DNA of 64,000 nucleotides from Monilinia fructicola. Its lineage: Eukaryota > Ascomycota > Leotiomycetes > Helotiales > Sclerotiniaceae. The position numbers and the translations under genes are program-made. Shown here piece by piece: positions 34,045 to 47,061 of the stretch. The stretch is from the NCBI GenBank assembly GCA_008692225.1, contig VICG01000003.1:2535501-2599500 (forward strand), read 5' to 3'. Position 1 is the first letter of the stretch, and the number at the start of each line of letters is the position of its first letter. Below the pieces are notes generated by a model. It had not been told where the DNA came from and ran no database searches. It was given only the letters and a program-made list of their open reading frames with translations.

Positions 34045-34896
34045 AGTCGCTTACCCTACTTTTTCGCCTCCCCCGCCATTTGGCTAGTATTTTATACCAA
34101 AAACGGCCATTTTAACGTATTATAACTCTACGAAAAATGAATAAATATTTTTTTAATTTTTAACTAACGCTTCTATATATATTTATCAATAGATTCTAAA
34201 GATTTTGAATTTTTGTGATTTTTGTATAAAGAGTAATATAGAATTATAGAAAGTTAGAATTTTAGGTTTCGGGTTTATACAGGTATGGAAATTATATACA
34301 AAATTAGAACTTAAGAAAAAATAATAGTTTCTAAACAAAAATAGTTAAAAATAATCTATAAATGTTTGAAAAATATATTACTCGATATATACTATATAAA
34401 CTATATAAAGTATATATAATAATTGATAATTATTAAATAAATTCAAATTATAGATTTTTTATTTAAAATTTTATTATTAAAATTTAAGAATCTCTATTAA
34501 ACATTTATTATAGATAATAATATATTATTCAAATAATGAAATCAATTGAAATTAGTTTTAAAATTCTTTAAAAAAATTTAGATCATTTTTAGCTATTTTC
34601 ATTAAAAAATATAATTTCTTTTTAAAGATTTAAATTTTGTTTAAGATTTATATACCTATACAAATCGAAAATTAAAATTTTTAATTTTCTATAATCTTTT
34701 ATTACTCTTTATAAAAAAAATCGTAAAAATTTAAGATCATAAACATTTATTCATTAAATATATATAAAATTACTATTTAGAATCTTAATTAATAATATTA
34801 ATTATTAAAAGAGTTATTAATACGTTGAAATAGCCGTTTTTAAGGTGAAATGTTGGCGAAATAGGGGGGGGGTGGCGAGAAGTGGGGTAGGCGATT
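34045..34896. mobile_element. TIR element family 2, copy A (about 850 bp)
   Basis: Ends AGTCGCTTACCCTACTTTTT and, inverted, GGGGTAGGCGATT. Terminal inverted repeats extend far inward (over 200 bp), so the element is almost a fold-back. No coding capacity. C-to-T and G-to-A changes relative to copy B. Confidence 0.8.
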
Positions 34897-34939
34897 TAAA
34901 ATTAATTTTATTTTATTTTATTTTATATAACTAAAATAG

Positions 34940-35526
34940 TATCACGTATAAAATGACGCGCTACGATGCAACGTGGCTAATAGGGTATATATAGTATAAT
35001 CCCGTAACTTTCCTATGATACACCCCCTAGATTGATGATTAATATAATATAGTACTTTGGACTATTATGGTATAGTGCATTTAATCTATAGTGCTTAAAT
35101 TATAACGGAATTCCTTAATAAGTAGCTTGATATTTATATTTAGCTTGATTTTAGCTAGTTCTTTGTATCTAACCCAATTTGGTTAGCACATAATTGAAAA
35201 TATCTACTAAAGGATCTTTAAAATCATATAATTCAATGCTATATTAGATTAAATAATTTTAATAGGTTTATAAAAAAGAACTAATAGAATCCGATTGACT
35301 TGATTTATTAATTAGTTAAATTAGTTTATTAAAATACTATTTTAATAGGGATAGGAAAGTGAAATGCTCAAAATTTTATATAATATGAGATTCTTAAACC
35401 GAGAATTATATTATTATATTATAAACACCAATTGAGCTTATAACTATTACGCACAAAATAACGCGTTACGATGCAATATGGCTAATAGGGTATATATAGT
35501 ATAATCCCGTGACTTTCCTATGATAA
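34940..35526. repeat. Direct repeats of about 80 bp flanking about 420 bp
   Basis: The left unit 34940-35020 and right unit 35445-35526 share GGCTAATAGGGTATATATAG and TATAATCCCGTRACTTTCC. They differ mainly by transitions. They could be ends of a small LTR-type element or a remnant, but no further LTR features are visible. Confidence 0.6.
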
Positions 35527-35529
35527 ATA

Positions 35530-37035
35530 GCCTTTATAGTTACTTAAACAAAGCAAAAACGTTAATTATTTTATAAATAGTTTTATTGTACTTATATATT
35601 TAAGGTAACTTTTTTTGATAAATTAGATATACTTTTTATTAATTTAGTATTTAGGGATAATAGAGTAATTATTGTAGACTATAATAAAAGTTTTATAATA
35701 ATTAATATATTGTAATGAATTAATATAATCAATATTAAAGATTTTTTAATACTAATATACTTATATATCATAATAGATATATTTAATATACTTAATATAT
35801 TAAATTATATTATAATAATTTTAATAATCTAAATGATAACAACTAAAAATAATCTTTTTTATAATTCATTTAAATGAATCATTAATATATATTAAAAGAT
35901 TTGAATATCTTAATAAGTTTAACAAATAGAATAATTTATACTATTATATTAATTTTGAAATTAATTCTACATTGAAAGAGATTAACGCTAATTGATTTAT
36001 ATTATATTTAAACAATAGTTTTTTTTTGAAAATAAATTGCATATTTGATTATTTAATTATTTTTGTTAAATTGAAAAATAAAATAGAAGTATTAGTAATT
36101 ATATAATAATATTAAATACTTAAAATATTAAATAATTGAAATATTAAATAAAGTAGCCTTTAATATTTTATAATAATTTTAGTATTATTCTAAGTAAATA
36201 GAAAATTATAAACTAAAAAGTTATTTAGTATAATAATCTAAATAATAATAATCTAATTGATAATAATCATTATAATAAAAGAAATTGGAGGTAAAATAAA
36301 ATTATCAATTTAGTTAAAAAAACTTTATTAAATTATAAAAACACGTTATTTATAAAATGATTAAAAAGAATTATAAATTCTTTTTAATTAAAATATGAAT
36401 ATTTACAATCAGAATCAAAATTAAAATTGTTAATTTAATAGATTTTGTAAATGTAATTGTAATAGGAATAAAAATAATGAAAATTAGAACTAAAAAAAAT
36501 ATTATTGGATTTAAGATAACCTTATATATTTTTACTTTTTGAATCTTATAGATTATAATTAAACTATAAAAATAATTTTGCTATATTTAAAAACAACATT
36601 GATTGAAAAAAATAAAAGCAAATATTTTTCAAATACTAATTGTGAAGATAAACAAATATAAAAGTTATTATATTAATTTTTATAAATTTCAAAATTAAAA
36701 AGGAAATTATGAATTTTTTATAATATTTTAAAGACAATCTTATATTTTACAAGCGTATTATTATATATGATTACAAAGTTATTAATTATATATACAAATT
36801 TTAGAATAATATTATAGAATTGCTTTTAGTTATATTCAAATATAGCAAAATAGTTATTGATAACATTTGCTATAAAGTTATAAGTGTACTAATTATTATC
36901 TGAATCGAAAAAAAGGAGAAATCTAAAATTCCATTTTAAATCTTTTCTTATATATATATACCTATAGTTTTTTCATAGTTCATTAAGCGAAAATGAATAA
37001 TAATAAAAGTTTTAATAAATTTATAAAATCTAAAG
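35530..37035 (-). repeat. Repeat family R5, left arm of an inverted pair
   Basis: The reverse complement aligns with 37345-38790 over essentially the whole length, with many transition differences. Shared landmarks include AAAAGCAATTCTRTAATATTATT and ATTACATTTACAAAATCTATTAA. Confidence 0.8.
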
Positions 37036-37041
37036 CTAATA

Positions 37042-37160
37042 GTGATAATAGTAATAATAGTAATAATAGTAATAATAGTAATAATAGTAATAATAGTAAT
37101 AATAGTAATAATAGTAATAATAGTAATAATAGTAATAATAGTAATAATAGTAATAATGTT
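37042..37160. repeat. (AGTAATAAT)n microsatellite
   Basis: Nine-base unit repeated about 13 times, located between the two arms of the R5 inverted pair. Confidence 0.9.
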
Positions 37161-37186
37161 TAATTACGTTCTTTTTAACCTCTCTA

Positions 37187-38790
37187 ACAAGCCTATACAA
37201 CAATCCAAAACAACGGTATCTTTTTACTTTTACTTTAAATACAGCTTATTTATAGCCTTAATTGCTTTATAATATTAATCGTATTATTTTTATAATAAAA
37301 TAATAGTATTAAACAAAGAAAATATTTTTATGTAATCTCCTTTAACTTTTAACTTTACAAGCCTATTAAAGCTTTAATTATTATTTATCTTTGTATAATA
37401 AATTGCAAAAAGATTATACAAAAAAAGATTTAAAATGGATTTTTAATTTTTTCCTCTTTTTTAATTTAATTTATAATAATTGATCTACTAACAATTTTGC
37501 TATTATAAATACTATTAATAATTATTTTATAGTATTTAAATATAATCAAAAGCAATTCTGTAATATTATTATAAAATTTGTATTTACAATTAATAATTTT
37601 ATAACTTATATATAATAATATATTTATAAAATATAAAATTACCTTTAAAATCTTTTAGAAAAATTATCAATTTCCTTTTTACTTTAATATTTACAAAGAA
37701 TTAATATAACAACTTTTCTATCTATTTATTTTTATAATTAACGCTTTAAAAACATCTTTTTTTATCTTTTTAAATTAATGTTTTTTATAAATATAATAAA
37801 ATTATTTTTGGGATTTAATTACAATTTATAATATTTTAAAAACAAAAAAAATATAAAGTAATTTTAAATCTAATAGTATTTTTTTAAATTTTAATTCTTA
37901 TAGTTTTTACATTATAATTACATTTACAAAATCTATTAAATTTATAACTTTTTTTTTAATTCTAATCACAGATATTCATATCCTTAACCAAATGCAAACT
38001 TTAAATTCCTTTTCAATTATTTAAAGCCTTTTACAATCTTAATAAAGTTTTTCTAAATAAATTAACTAATTTTACTTTAATTTTAATCTTTTTTATTATA
38101 TTTATTATTATTAGCTAAACAATCACATTAAACAATCTTTTAATTTACAATCTTTTATTTACTTCAAAAAAAATATTAAGATTATTAAAAGAAATATTAA
38201 AAGCTATTTTATTTAATATTCCAATTATCTAATACAATCATACTATTATTAATATATCTATTTTATTTTATAATTTAATAAAAGGAATTATATAAATAAA
38301 TATTAATCTTGTTTTCGAAAAAACTATCGCTTAAATATAATATAAATTAATCAACATTAAACCCTTCAAATATAATATTAATTTTAAGAATTAATAAAAT
38401 AATATAGAATTATTTTATTTATTAAATTTATTAAAATATTCAAATTTTTTAATACTTAATGATTTATTAAAAATAATTATAAAAAAAACTTATTATTAGT
38501 TATTATAACCTAAATTGTTAAAGTTACTACAATTTAACTAAATACATTTATTATATTAGATATATATATTACAATATATAAATAAACCAATATTAAGGAT
38601 CTTTTAATATTAACTATATTAATTCATTACAATATACTAATTATTACAAACTTTTTATTATGAATTATAATAATTATTCTATTACCTTTAAACAAATAAA
38701 TAAAAAGTATATTAAATTTATTAAAAAAAGCCTTTAATTAAGTTTATAAGTATAATAAAGTTATCTTTAAAGCATATTAATACTTTTATT
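37187..38790 (+). repeat. Repeat family R5, right arm and 5' extension
   Basis: Starts ACAAGCCTATACAACAATCC; also related to 33586-33930 (inverted) and to 51168-51596 and 51612-52005 (direct). No open frame longer than about 60 codons survives. Confidence 0.8.
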
Positions 38791-40530
38791 TTTACTTTTA
38801 TAACTTTAAAAACCATTTTAATTATATAAAATAAAATTATAATCAATTTTAAGCGTAAATATAGTTCCATTGTAATAATATATAAAAACACTTAATTTTG
38901 TTTTGAAAATATTTATAATTAAACCTTCTTAAAACTAAAAATATTATATATAAAAAGATTTATTCAATTATTTTATTAAACAATTGTAAAGTTATGAATT
39001 ATTATAAAAACCTTAGAATTTAAATTTAATATTTTTATAAAAAAAAAGCTAATAAATTAATTATTTTTACTTTTCTTTTATATTAGAATAATATAAATAG
39101 AGATTATAGTTTCTTATCGCTTTTAATAGATTTAACTTTAAGATTTATAGAATTAATTAAATTAATATTAACAAAAAAAACTTTATTTATATAATTCTTT
39201 TTATAATATTATATATATATAGAAAATAAATGTTATATACATTTAAAAACCTTAAATATATATTGATATATATATTTAATAATGACTATTTAAAGTATAA
39301 CTTATTATACTTTAATTAATTCTTAAAAACTCTTAATTTTTGAAAATATTAAAGATTTTTACTTTTGAGATTATAATCTTATATTTAAAAAAATGTTAAA
39401 TTATATATATAATAAAGATAATTAATATATAACAAAAATTTGCTTTGAAATTAATATTAACTTTATTGCTATTTTTAATATTTATAAACAACCTTATAAT
39501 ACTTAAAAAAATTAATTATATTATTCATTTTTTTTTATCTTTTAAATATTTTATAAAAAGGAAATTTCAATATTTAATATAATATATTGAAGCCTTAGTA
39601 TTTTATTTATTCACTTAAAAAACAAAAGTTATATAATAAACATCAAACAATAAAATAAACTTTATTAATATTTTAAAAAAACTTATTTATTTCATTAAAT
39701 ATATTCTAAATCTTACATTTTTTTAATATCCTTTTTATAATTATTAATATTTATAAAGAATTTGTATATAAAACTTAAATTATAAAATCTAGGTTATAAC
39801 GTTTATTTAATTAAAATATTTGTATATTTAATTAATATTATTTTAGAATTATCGAAAGATAATTTAAAAAAGTTTTTGAAGCTTGTGTATATATCAATAT
39901 TATTAGAACTTCTAAATTTAAATAATCTTTAGGATTAAAACAATATAAAAAGCCTTTATTATTTAATTTATTATTATTTTCAATTTTATTATATATATAG
40001 TTGATAAACTAAATAAAAATATAGAATACTTTATATTATAATAAATCTTAGAATATAAGATAATATATTAAACTTATTTAATAATTAAATATATAATCAA
40101 AATTTAATTATCTTCTAAGACTAAGGAATTTTATAATATAGTTTATAAAGCTAAAAAAATTATTAAAGGAATATAATTAATAAAATTAAGGATAATAAAA
40201 AATCTATACTAAATTATAAATTAATATAAATTAAATTGTAACTTTAAAACTTCTTTTTTTAATAATTAATAAAATTATAATCAAGAATATAATAGTTTTA
40301 AAGTTAAAATATTATAATCTAAAGTTTTAAATAGATTTAGTATAGTTAATAATTTAGATTATAATCCACTAATAAACTAATAAGGCTTTTAGTACATTTT
40401 TATAATCTACTTTATTATCTTTTAAAAAAAATTAAAAGAAATATTATTAATATTTCTAGTATCTTACTAAGGATTAATTGGATTATAATTTAACTATTTA
40501 AAGTCTACTAGGGTTTAGTTAAATATATAA

Positions 40531-40595
40531 GTCGCCTACTTTATAACCTCTATTCACTTTCTAAAAAACGGTATTTTATATATATTTATTTTATA
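40531..40595. repeat. Possible degenerate end of TIR family 2
   Basis: TAAGTCGCCTACTTTATAACC followed later by AAAAAACGGTATTTTA resembles the family 2 terminus (TAAGTCGCCTACCCTACTTC, AAAAAACGGCCATTTTA). No partner end found. Confidence 0.4.
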
Positions 40596-41589
40596 TATTT
40601 TTTAAAGATTTTAAACAAATTATTATTAAAGGTTTAATTTAAATTATTCTTACATCAAGGATTTTTAATCTATAATATAATAAAGCTTTTCCCAAGAGAT
40701 TTATTATAGATTTAATAATCAATTTCATATATAATATAAAAACGGTTATAATACAAGGCTTAGAAATTATAATGGTTACATTAAACGTTTAGAGAATCTT
40801 TAATATGCTACTTAAAAAACGTTTATTAATCTAAATGATAATATAAGGCTAATTTCTAATACTTTTAAAATTGATGAATTTATTTTTAATAAATAGATAT
40901 ATAAAAATATATCTAAAGAATTTAATTATATTAAATTATTAAGTTATTTATAGTATTTTTTAAGGTTTATTATTATCCTTTATATTATATATACTATATT
41001 TAATTAAATTATTATTTTAGAATATTATTTGTAAATTTGGATATATAAATAATATATATAGTATCAATTCATAACCTTAATATTGCTAATTACTAATGTT
41101 TACATTTTTTCCTAAAAAATTAAGAATATTATATATTAAGATATTTAAAATAAGATTGCTTTTACTCTAGAAAAGCTAGAGATAATTTATTTTATTAAAA
41201 GATAAAATATTTAAACATTATTATATAAAGTAAACAATAAATTTACTATTAACTTTATTATAATAATATTAAAAAAGAATAAATAGTTTATTTTATATTG
41301 GTTTAAAGTATAATTTAATAAAAAAATAATTTTTCAAAGATATATAGGGAAATAGGTTATATAAGCTTATTTCATTTTATGTTATATTAGGAATTTAATA
41401 AAAATAATAAATAGTTCATTAATTTTAATATTTAAAAAAATTATTATTATCTATATTATTCTTTTTTTAATATATAGTATAAAGGTTTAGTATATAAAAT
41501 ATATAAAATCTTTTAGATTCTTTTAATTCGGTTAAAGTCTAATTATTGATGTATAATTTGAATAATATAAAGATTTATTTGATAAAGTA

Positions 41590-42351
41590 CTTAGTGGCGC
41601 AACTGAATATATTTAACACTATATTCAAACGTTCTCAAAATGGTTTTAAGATATTTTAATATTTTAAGATAATATTAAGCTAATTTAAGCTAATCTTAAA
41701 ATAGATTAAATCGATAAAATATATTAATATATTTCAAAATATATTAGGATATCTTAAAATATTTCAAAATATATTAGGATATCTTAAAATAGCTTAAGAT
41801 AATTTAATAATTGAAGATTATGTTAAAACCGTGTTAAGATTATCTTAACACCGTATTAAAACTATAGTATAATTAATTATTATAATATATGAAAATTTAA
41901 AAAATTTGATTATCAAATTATTATTAGGCATTTAGCTGAGTGGTTAGAATGATTTGTTTACAGCAAAAAAATAATAATAAGAATAATAAGAATAATAAGA
42001 ATAATAATAATAAGAATAATAATAATAATAATAATAATAATTTTTTTACTTTTTTTTAAAAAAAAAGTGGGGTAAATCCACTTTTAAAGCTTTTTTTTTT
42101 AAGCTATCTCAAAATATTTCAACATTGTTTCAAAACGGTTAGTGAGTTATTGCGACAATGCCGATTTAATACCATTTTGAAATTAGCTTAAAATAGTGTT
42201 AACACCGATTCAACTAGGTTTTAACTATGATTTAAGCTATTTTAAGCTATTTTAAACTATTTTAAATTATTTTAAACTATTTTAAAACGTTCTTAGTTCA
42301 AATTAAGAATATTTTAACATGATCTTAAACATTATTAAAAGAGCCATAAAG
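41590..42351 (+). mobile_element. TIR element family 3, copy 1 (about 760 bp)
   Basis: Begins CTTAGTGGCGCAACTG and ends GAGCCATAAAG, whose complement CTTTATGGCTC is a short imperfect inverted repeat of the start. TA flanks both sides (41588-41589, 42352-42353). The interior is made of many short TTAAGCTATTTT units plus a conserved part with an A-box-like TAGCTGAGTGGTTAGAATG at about 41934 and a hairpin AAAAGTGG-N7-CCACTTTT. This copy also carries an AATAATAAG microsatellite at about 41970-42040. Confidence 0.8.
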
Positions 42352-43017
42352 TATTTATTTTGGTATTTTGCAAAGTTTTATTAATTTAAAGAATTATTTT
42401 TAATATTATCTTTTTTTGTAATATTGGATTATTTTCTATCAAGGTTATATTTAAGAAAGTTAAGTTTTGATTTAGATTATAAATATAAGCAATTAATATA
42501 TTGCATTTATTGATCTGCTGAATTCCAATATTGACAATTGTTAGAGATTGCAGAATAAGTTTGTAATAAATATTTAAAATTAAGATTCAATATTTAATAT
42601 GTATATTCTCAATAGTTCTTAGATTAGCTTTTTGATTATTATATTTTATATAAGGTTGTTAAATAAATTCGATAAAAGGAATTGATAAAGGAATTATTAT
42701 TATAGTTTTTAAAAACCCAGTAGAATTTACTTCCTTTAATTAATGTTATTGTATTCTTAAATAGCTTAAAGCAGTATATTAAAAATTACAAGTATATAGG
42801 ATATAATTATGCGATTTATTAAAATAGCATATAGATAGGTTTTAAATATAGATTAATCAATTCTATATTATACGTTTTTGATATAAAGATTATAAGTACT
42901 TAAAGGGAATTCTAATATATAATAAGAATGCTATCAAATATCAATTTATAGTAGTTTTGATTGTATATAAATAGTATTTTGATAATATAATGTTTACGGA
43001 TTAATATATTGGAGTTT

Positions 43018-43530
43018 TTATAATAGGCCTTCTATAAATATCAGAATATAATATAGATCTATGATATTGGCATTAAATGGTTACTAGGGTATATAAGAAT
43101 TAAAAAAACAAAGCAATAGATTATTTTGTGAATAAAGGGATATTAAATTTTATTTAGAATTTAGGTTTATTTTTAATGTTTATAATTAATGAAATAAGAA
43201 TATTTCTCAAAGATTTTTATTTAATTGTATAATAAATTTAGTAATTTAAATGTAAGATGAAATTATTTTTAAACTATTTTAAATAAGAATTTTTATATAA
43301 GATAGGATTTCTTTTAGAATTAAACTTTCTTTGAACTTAATTTTATAAAATATTAATTATTCATTTTATATATAGGAATTTTATTTGATATTACTTTAAA
43401 TTTAAATATAAAGATACTAATTAAAAATGTTTTTATAATATATTTAAATTCCTTTTATATTTGATACATTATTTAAAAATACTTTAGCGCTTTGGTAAAT
43501 AGTTGATATAATCTTAAATCTTTTTAAACA
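43018..43530 (+). repeat. Repeat family R6, copy 1 (C-poor)
   Basis: Aligns directly with 52014-52516. This copy keeps G and has lost most C on the + strand. Confidence 0.8.
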
Positions 43531-44119
43531 TATTATAAAAAAGAATTTAAATATTTAATTTAACTTTTCTCCAAATTGGCGGAGTTTGCGAATTTTCTGA
43601 ATTTTATTAAATTCTATTTTAATATTTATTTTTAACAATTTTTTAATTCTAATAACTTTAATTTTGTTTTAATATATATTAAAATCTTTTAGCTTTGTTT
43701 TTTTTATATTATAGAATTCTGTTTTAATATATAAGGATTTTAGCTTTAATAATTTTGGTTTTAATATCAATAATTTAGGTTTTAGTTTTGATGATTATTT
43801 AATGTATAATAGCTTTTATTTAATGTATATAAGTTTAATTTTGGTAATATTTTTTATGAATTTTAATAATATCTTATTAAATTTAATAATCATTTTATTT
43901 TTTATAATAATCTTTGGATTTTTAATTTTTCATTAATTTGTTTTTTTTTATTATACTCTATAATTTTTTTATCTATATTTTTATATTTGTTTTAAAGTTT
44001 TCATTTATAAATTTTAGGTTTTATATTGTAACTTACTAATAATTAAATATTATTGATACTATATTTTTATTTTAAATAAAATAAAAGAAAAATAATAGAT
44101 TAAGTATTATATTTTTTAT

Positions 44120-44300
44120 ATATATAAAATGCTTTTTTATAGTTACTTTTAATTTAATTCTATAATTTAATACATTTTTATACTTTTAAAAAGGTTTTAG
44201 GAAGGTTTTTAGCCTATCCAACGGATGAAAATAAATACTATTACTACTACTACTACTACTTTAACCTCTCTAAAAGTATAAGAATGTATCAAATTAAGAA
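44120..44300. repeat. Repeat family R7 with TAC microsatellite, partly palindromic
   Basis: Segment with AAAAAGGTTTTAGGAAGG, a (TAC)n run, then an inverted TTAACCTCTCTAAAAGTATAAG. Related copies are at 45868-46010, 46020-46110 and, inverted, 49745-49905. Confidence 0.6.
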
Positions 44301-44310
44301 ATTATATATA

Positions 44311-45865
44311 CTTAGTAGCGTAATTGAATATATTTAAGTCGCCTACCCTACTTCTCGCCACCCCCCCCATTTGGCCAGCATTTCACACCCAAAAAACGGC
44401 CATTTTAACGTATTTATAACTTTACGAAAAATGAATATATATTTTTTAAATTTTAATTAAAGCTTCTATATATAATTATTAATAGATTCTGAAAATCTTA
44501 AATTTTTGCGATTTTTTTATAAAGAGTAATAAAAGATTATAAAAAATTCTAATTCTAATTTTAGATTTGTATGTAAATCCTATACAAAATCAAAATCTTT
44601 AAAAAAGAAATTATATTTATTTAACAAAAATAGCTAAAAATAATCTAAAAAAAAATTAAAGAATCTTGAAACCTAATCTTAATCGAATATGTTATTTTAA
44701 TAATATATTATTATTTATGAACAAATGTTTAATATAGATTCTTAGATTTTAACGATAAAATTTTAAGTAAAAATTTTCTAATTTCAATTTACTCAATAGT
44801 TTCAAATTATTATATATATTTTAAATAGTTAATTTATTATATATTGATTAATAGATTCTATAAAAATTTATAGATTATTTTTAGTTATTTTTGTTTAGAA
44901 ATTATAAATATTTATTTCAAAGTTTCAATTTTGTATGTGATTTCCATACAAATCCAAAACCGAAAATTCTAATTTTCTATAATCTTTTATTACTTTTTAT
45001 AAAAAAATCGCAAAAATTTAAGATTTTCAGAATCTATTAATTAATTATATATAGAAGCTCTAATTAAAATTTAAAAAATATATATTCATTTTTCGTAAAG
45101 TTATAAATACGTTAAAATGGCCGTTTTGGGTGTGAAATGCTGGCCAAATGGGGGGGGTGGCGAGAAGTAGGGTAGGCGACTTAATACTATATTAAAACGT
45201 TCTTAAAATGGTTTGAAGCTATTTTATTATTCTAAGATAATATCAAGCTAATTTAAGCCAATCTTAAAATAGCTTAAATTGAAAAAATATATTGATATAT
45301 TTTAAAATATCTTAAGATAATTTAAGAATTAAAGATTATATTAAAACCGTGTTAAGATTATCTTAACATTGTATTAAAATCATAATATAATTAATTATAA
45401 TAATATATACAAATTTAAAAAAATTAATCATGAAATTATTATTAGTTATTTAGCCGAGTGGTTAGAATGATCTGTTTTAGGGAAAAAAAATAATGAAAAT
45501 AATAATACTAATAATAATTATAATATTAATGATAACTTTGTTTACTTTTTTTAAAGGAAAAAGTGGGGAAAATCCACTTTTATAACCTTAAATTTAATTT
45601 TTTTTTGAGATATCTGAACACCTGCAAAACGGTTAGTGAGTTATTACGACAATTCCGATTTAATACCATTTTAAGATTAGCTTAAAATGGTGTTAACACC
45701 GATTCGAATAGGTTTTAACTACATCTTAAGCTTTTTAAAGCTATTTTAAGCTATTTCAAGCTATTTTAAATCATATTAAATCATTTTAAGCCATCTTGAA
45801 ACGTTCTTAATTTCAATTAAGAATATTTTAACATGTTCTTGAATATTATTAAAAGAGCCATGAAG
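44311..45865 (+). mobile_element. TIR element family 3, copy 2, interrupted by family 2 copy B
   Basis: CTTAGTAGCGTAATTGAATATATT at the left and AAAAGAGCCATGAAG at the right, flanked by TA (44309-44310, 45866-45867). The element is split at 44336/45182 by the family 2 insertion. Joining the two sides gives the uninterrupted order found in copies 1 and 3. The A-box-like TTTAGCCGAGTGGTTAGAAT is at about 45450 and the hairpin at about 45557-45582. Confidence 0.85.
44337..45181. mobile_element. TIR element family 2, copy B (845 bp), nested in family 3
   Basis: Ends AGTCGCCTACCCTACTTCTC and its complement, with inverted repeats matching for about 250 bp from each end. Target duplication is TA (44335-44336 and 45182-45183), or TTAA if the element is taken as starting GTCGCC. 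The uninterrupted site in family 3 copies 1 and 3 is GAATATATTTAACACTATA. No coding capacity. Confidence 0.88.
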
Positions 45866-45867
45866 TA

Positions 45868-46110
45868 TGTTTTGTATATATAAAACGCTTTTTACAATCA
45901 TTTTTGATTTAATTTTAAAGTTTGATATATTTTTATATCTTTAAAAAGGTTTTAGAGAGATTTTTAGCTTATTCGATAAATGAAAATCAATATTACTACT
46001 ACTATTATTATAGGTACTATATATGATAATAAATAGGTATTCTTATACCCTTAAAAAGGTTTTAAAGAAGTTTTTAGTTTATCTTTTGAATAATAACAAA
46101 TACTACTATT
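45868..46110. repeat. Repeat family R7, further copies
   Basis: Two partial units, 45868-46010 and about 46020-46110, share AAAAAGGTTTTARAGARGTTTTTAG followed by short TAC/ATT trinucleotide runs. Confidence 0.55.
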
Positions 46111-46136
46111 CCAATTATTATAACTAAGTCGCCTAC

Positions 46137-46963
46137 CCTAATTCTCGCTATCCCCCCCATTTGGCCAACATTTCATATTAAAAATAATTATTTTAATATA
46201 TTGATAATTCTACAAACCTAAATATATATTTTTTAAATTTTAATTAAAGCTTTTATATATGATTATTGATAAAGTTTAAAAATCTTAAATTTTTGCGATT
46301 TTTTTCAAAAAAAAAAAAGATTATAAAAAATTGAAATTCCAATTTTCGATTTATATATAAATGTTATATAAAATAAAAATCTTTAAAAAAAGTTATATTT
46401 ATTTAATAAAAGTGATTAGAAATTATTTAAAAAAATTTAAAGAAGCTTAAAATTAATGTAAATTGAACTTTTAATTAAATAATAAGTATATTATTATTTA
46501 TAATAAATGTTTAATATAAATTTTCAAATTTTGATAATAGAAGCTTAAATAAAAAATTTCTAATTCGAATTTATTTAATAGTTTTAAATTATTATATATA
46601 TTTTCAATAACTTATTTACTATATATTAATCAATAAATTTTATAAAAGTTTATAGATTATTTTTGATTATTTTTATACAGAAATTATAAATATTTGTTTC
46701 AAAGTTTCAATTTTGTATATGATTTTCATACAAATCCAAAACCGAAAGTTTTGATTTTCTTTAATCTTTTATTACCTTTTATAAAAAAATCGCAAAAATT
46801 TAAGATTTGCAAATTTATTATTAATTCTATATTAAAGCTTTAATTAGAATTTAAAAAACATATATTTATATTTTGTAAAGTTATTAATATATTTAAATAG
46901 TCGTTTTTGGTATGAAATGTTAGTTAAATGAGAGGGGGGTGGCGAGAAGTAAAGTAAGCGACT
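46137..46963. mobile_element. TIR element family 2, copy C (about 827 bp)
   Basis: Ends AGTCGCCTACCCTAATTCTC and AAGCGACT with flanking TA on both sides (46135-46136, 46964-46965). More decayed than copy B: CACACCC-type sequence has become CATATTA. Confidence 0.82.
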
Positions 46964-47061
46964 TACCTATACTATTTGTATCTTCTATATAACTATATTC
47001 AAATCTAATTCATTTAATTATTGAGAATAAATAGAATAAACTTTATATATAATAATATAAA

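Noticed and set aside
37042..37272. 76-codon frame of repeated IIV units
   Set aside because: Translation of the (AGTAATAAT)n microsatellite.
45450..45475. A true tRNA gene at the A-box-like motif
   Set aside because: Only the D-arm-like part is present. No acceptor stem, anticodon arm or T arm with GTTCRA can be folded at the right spacing.
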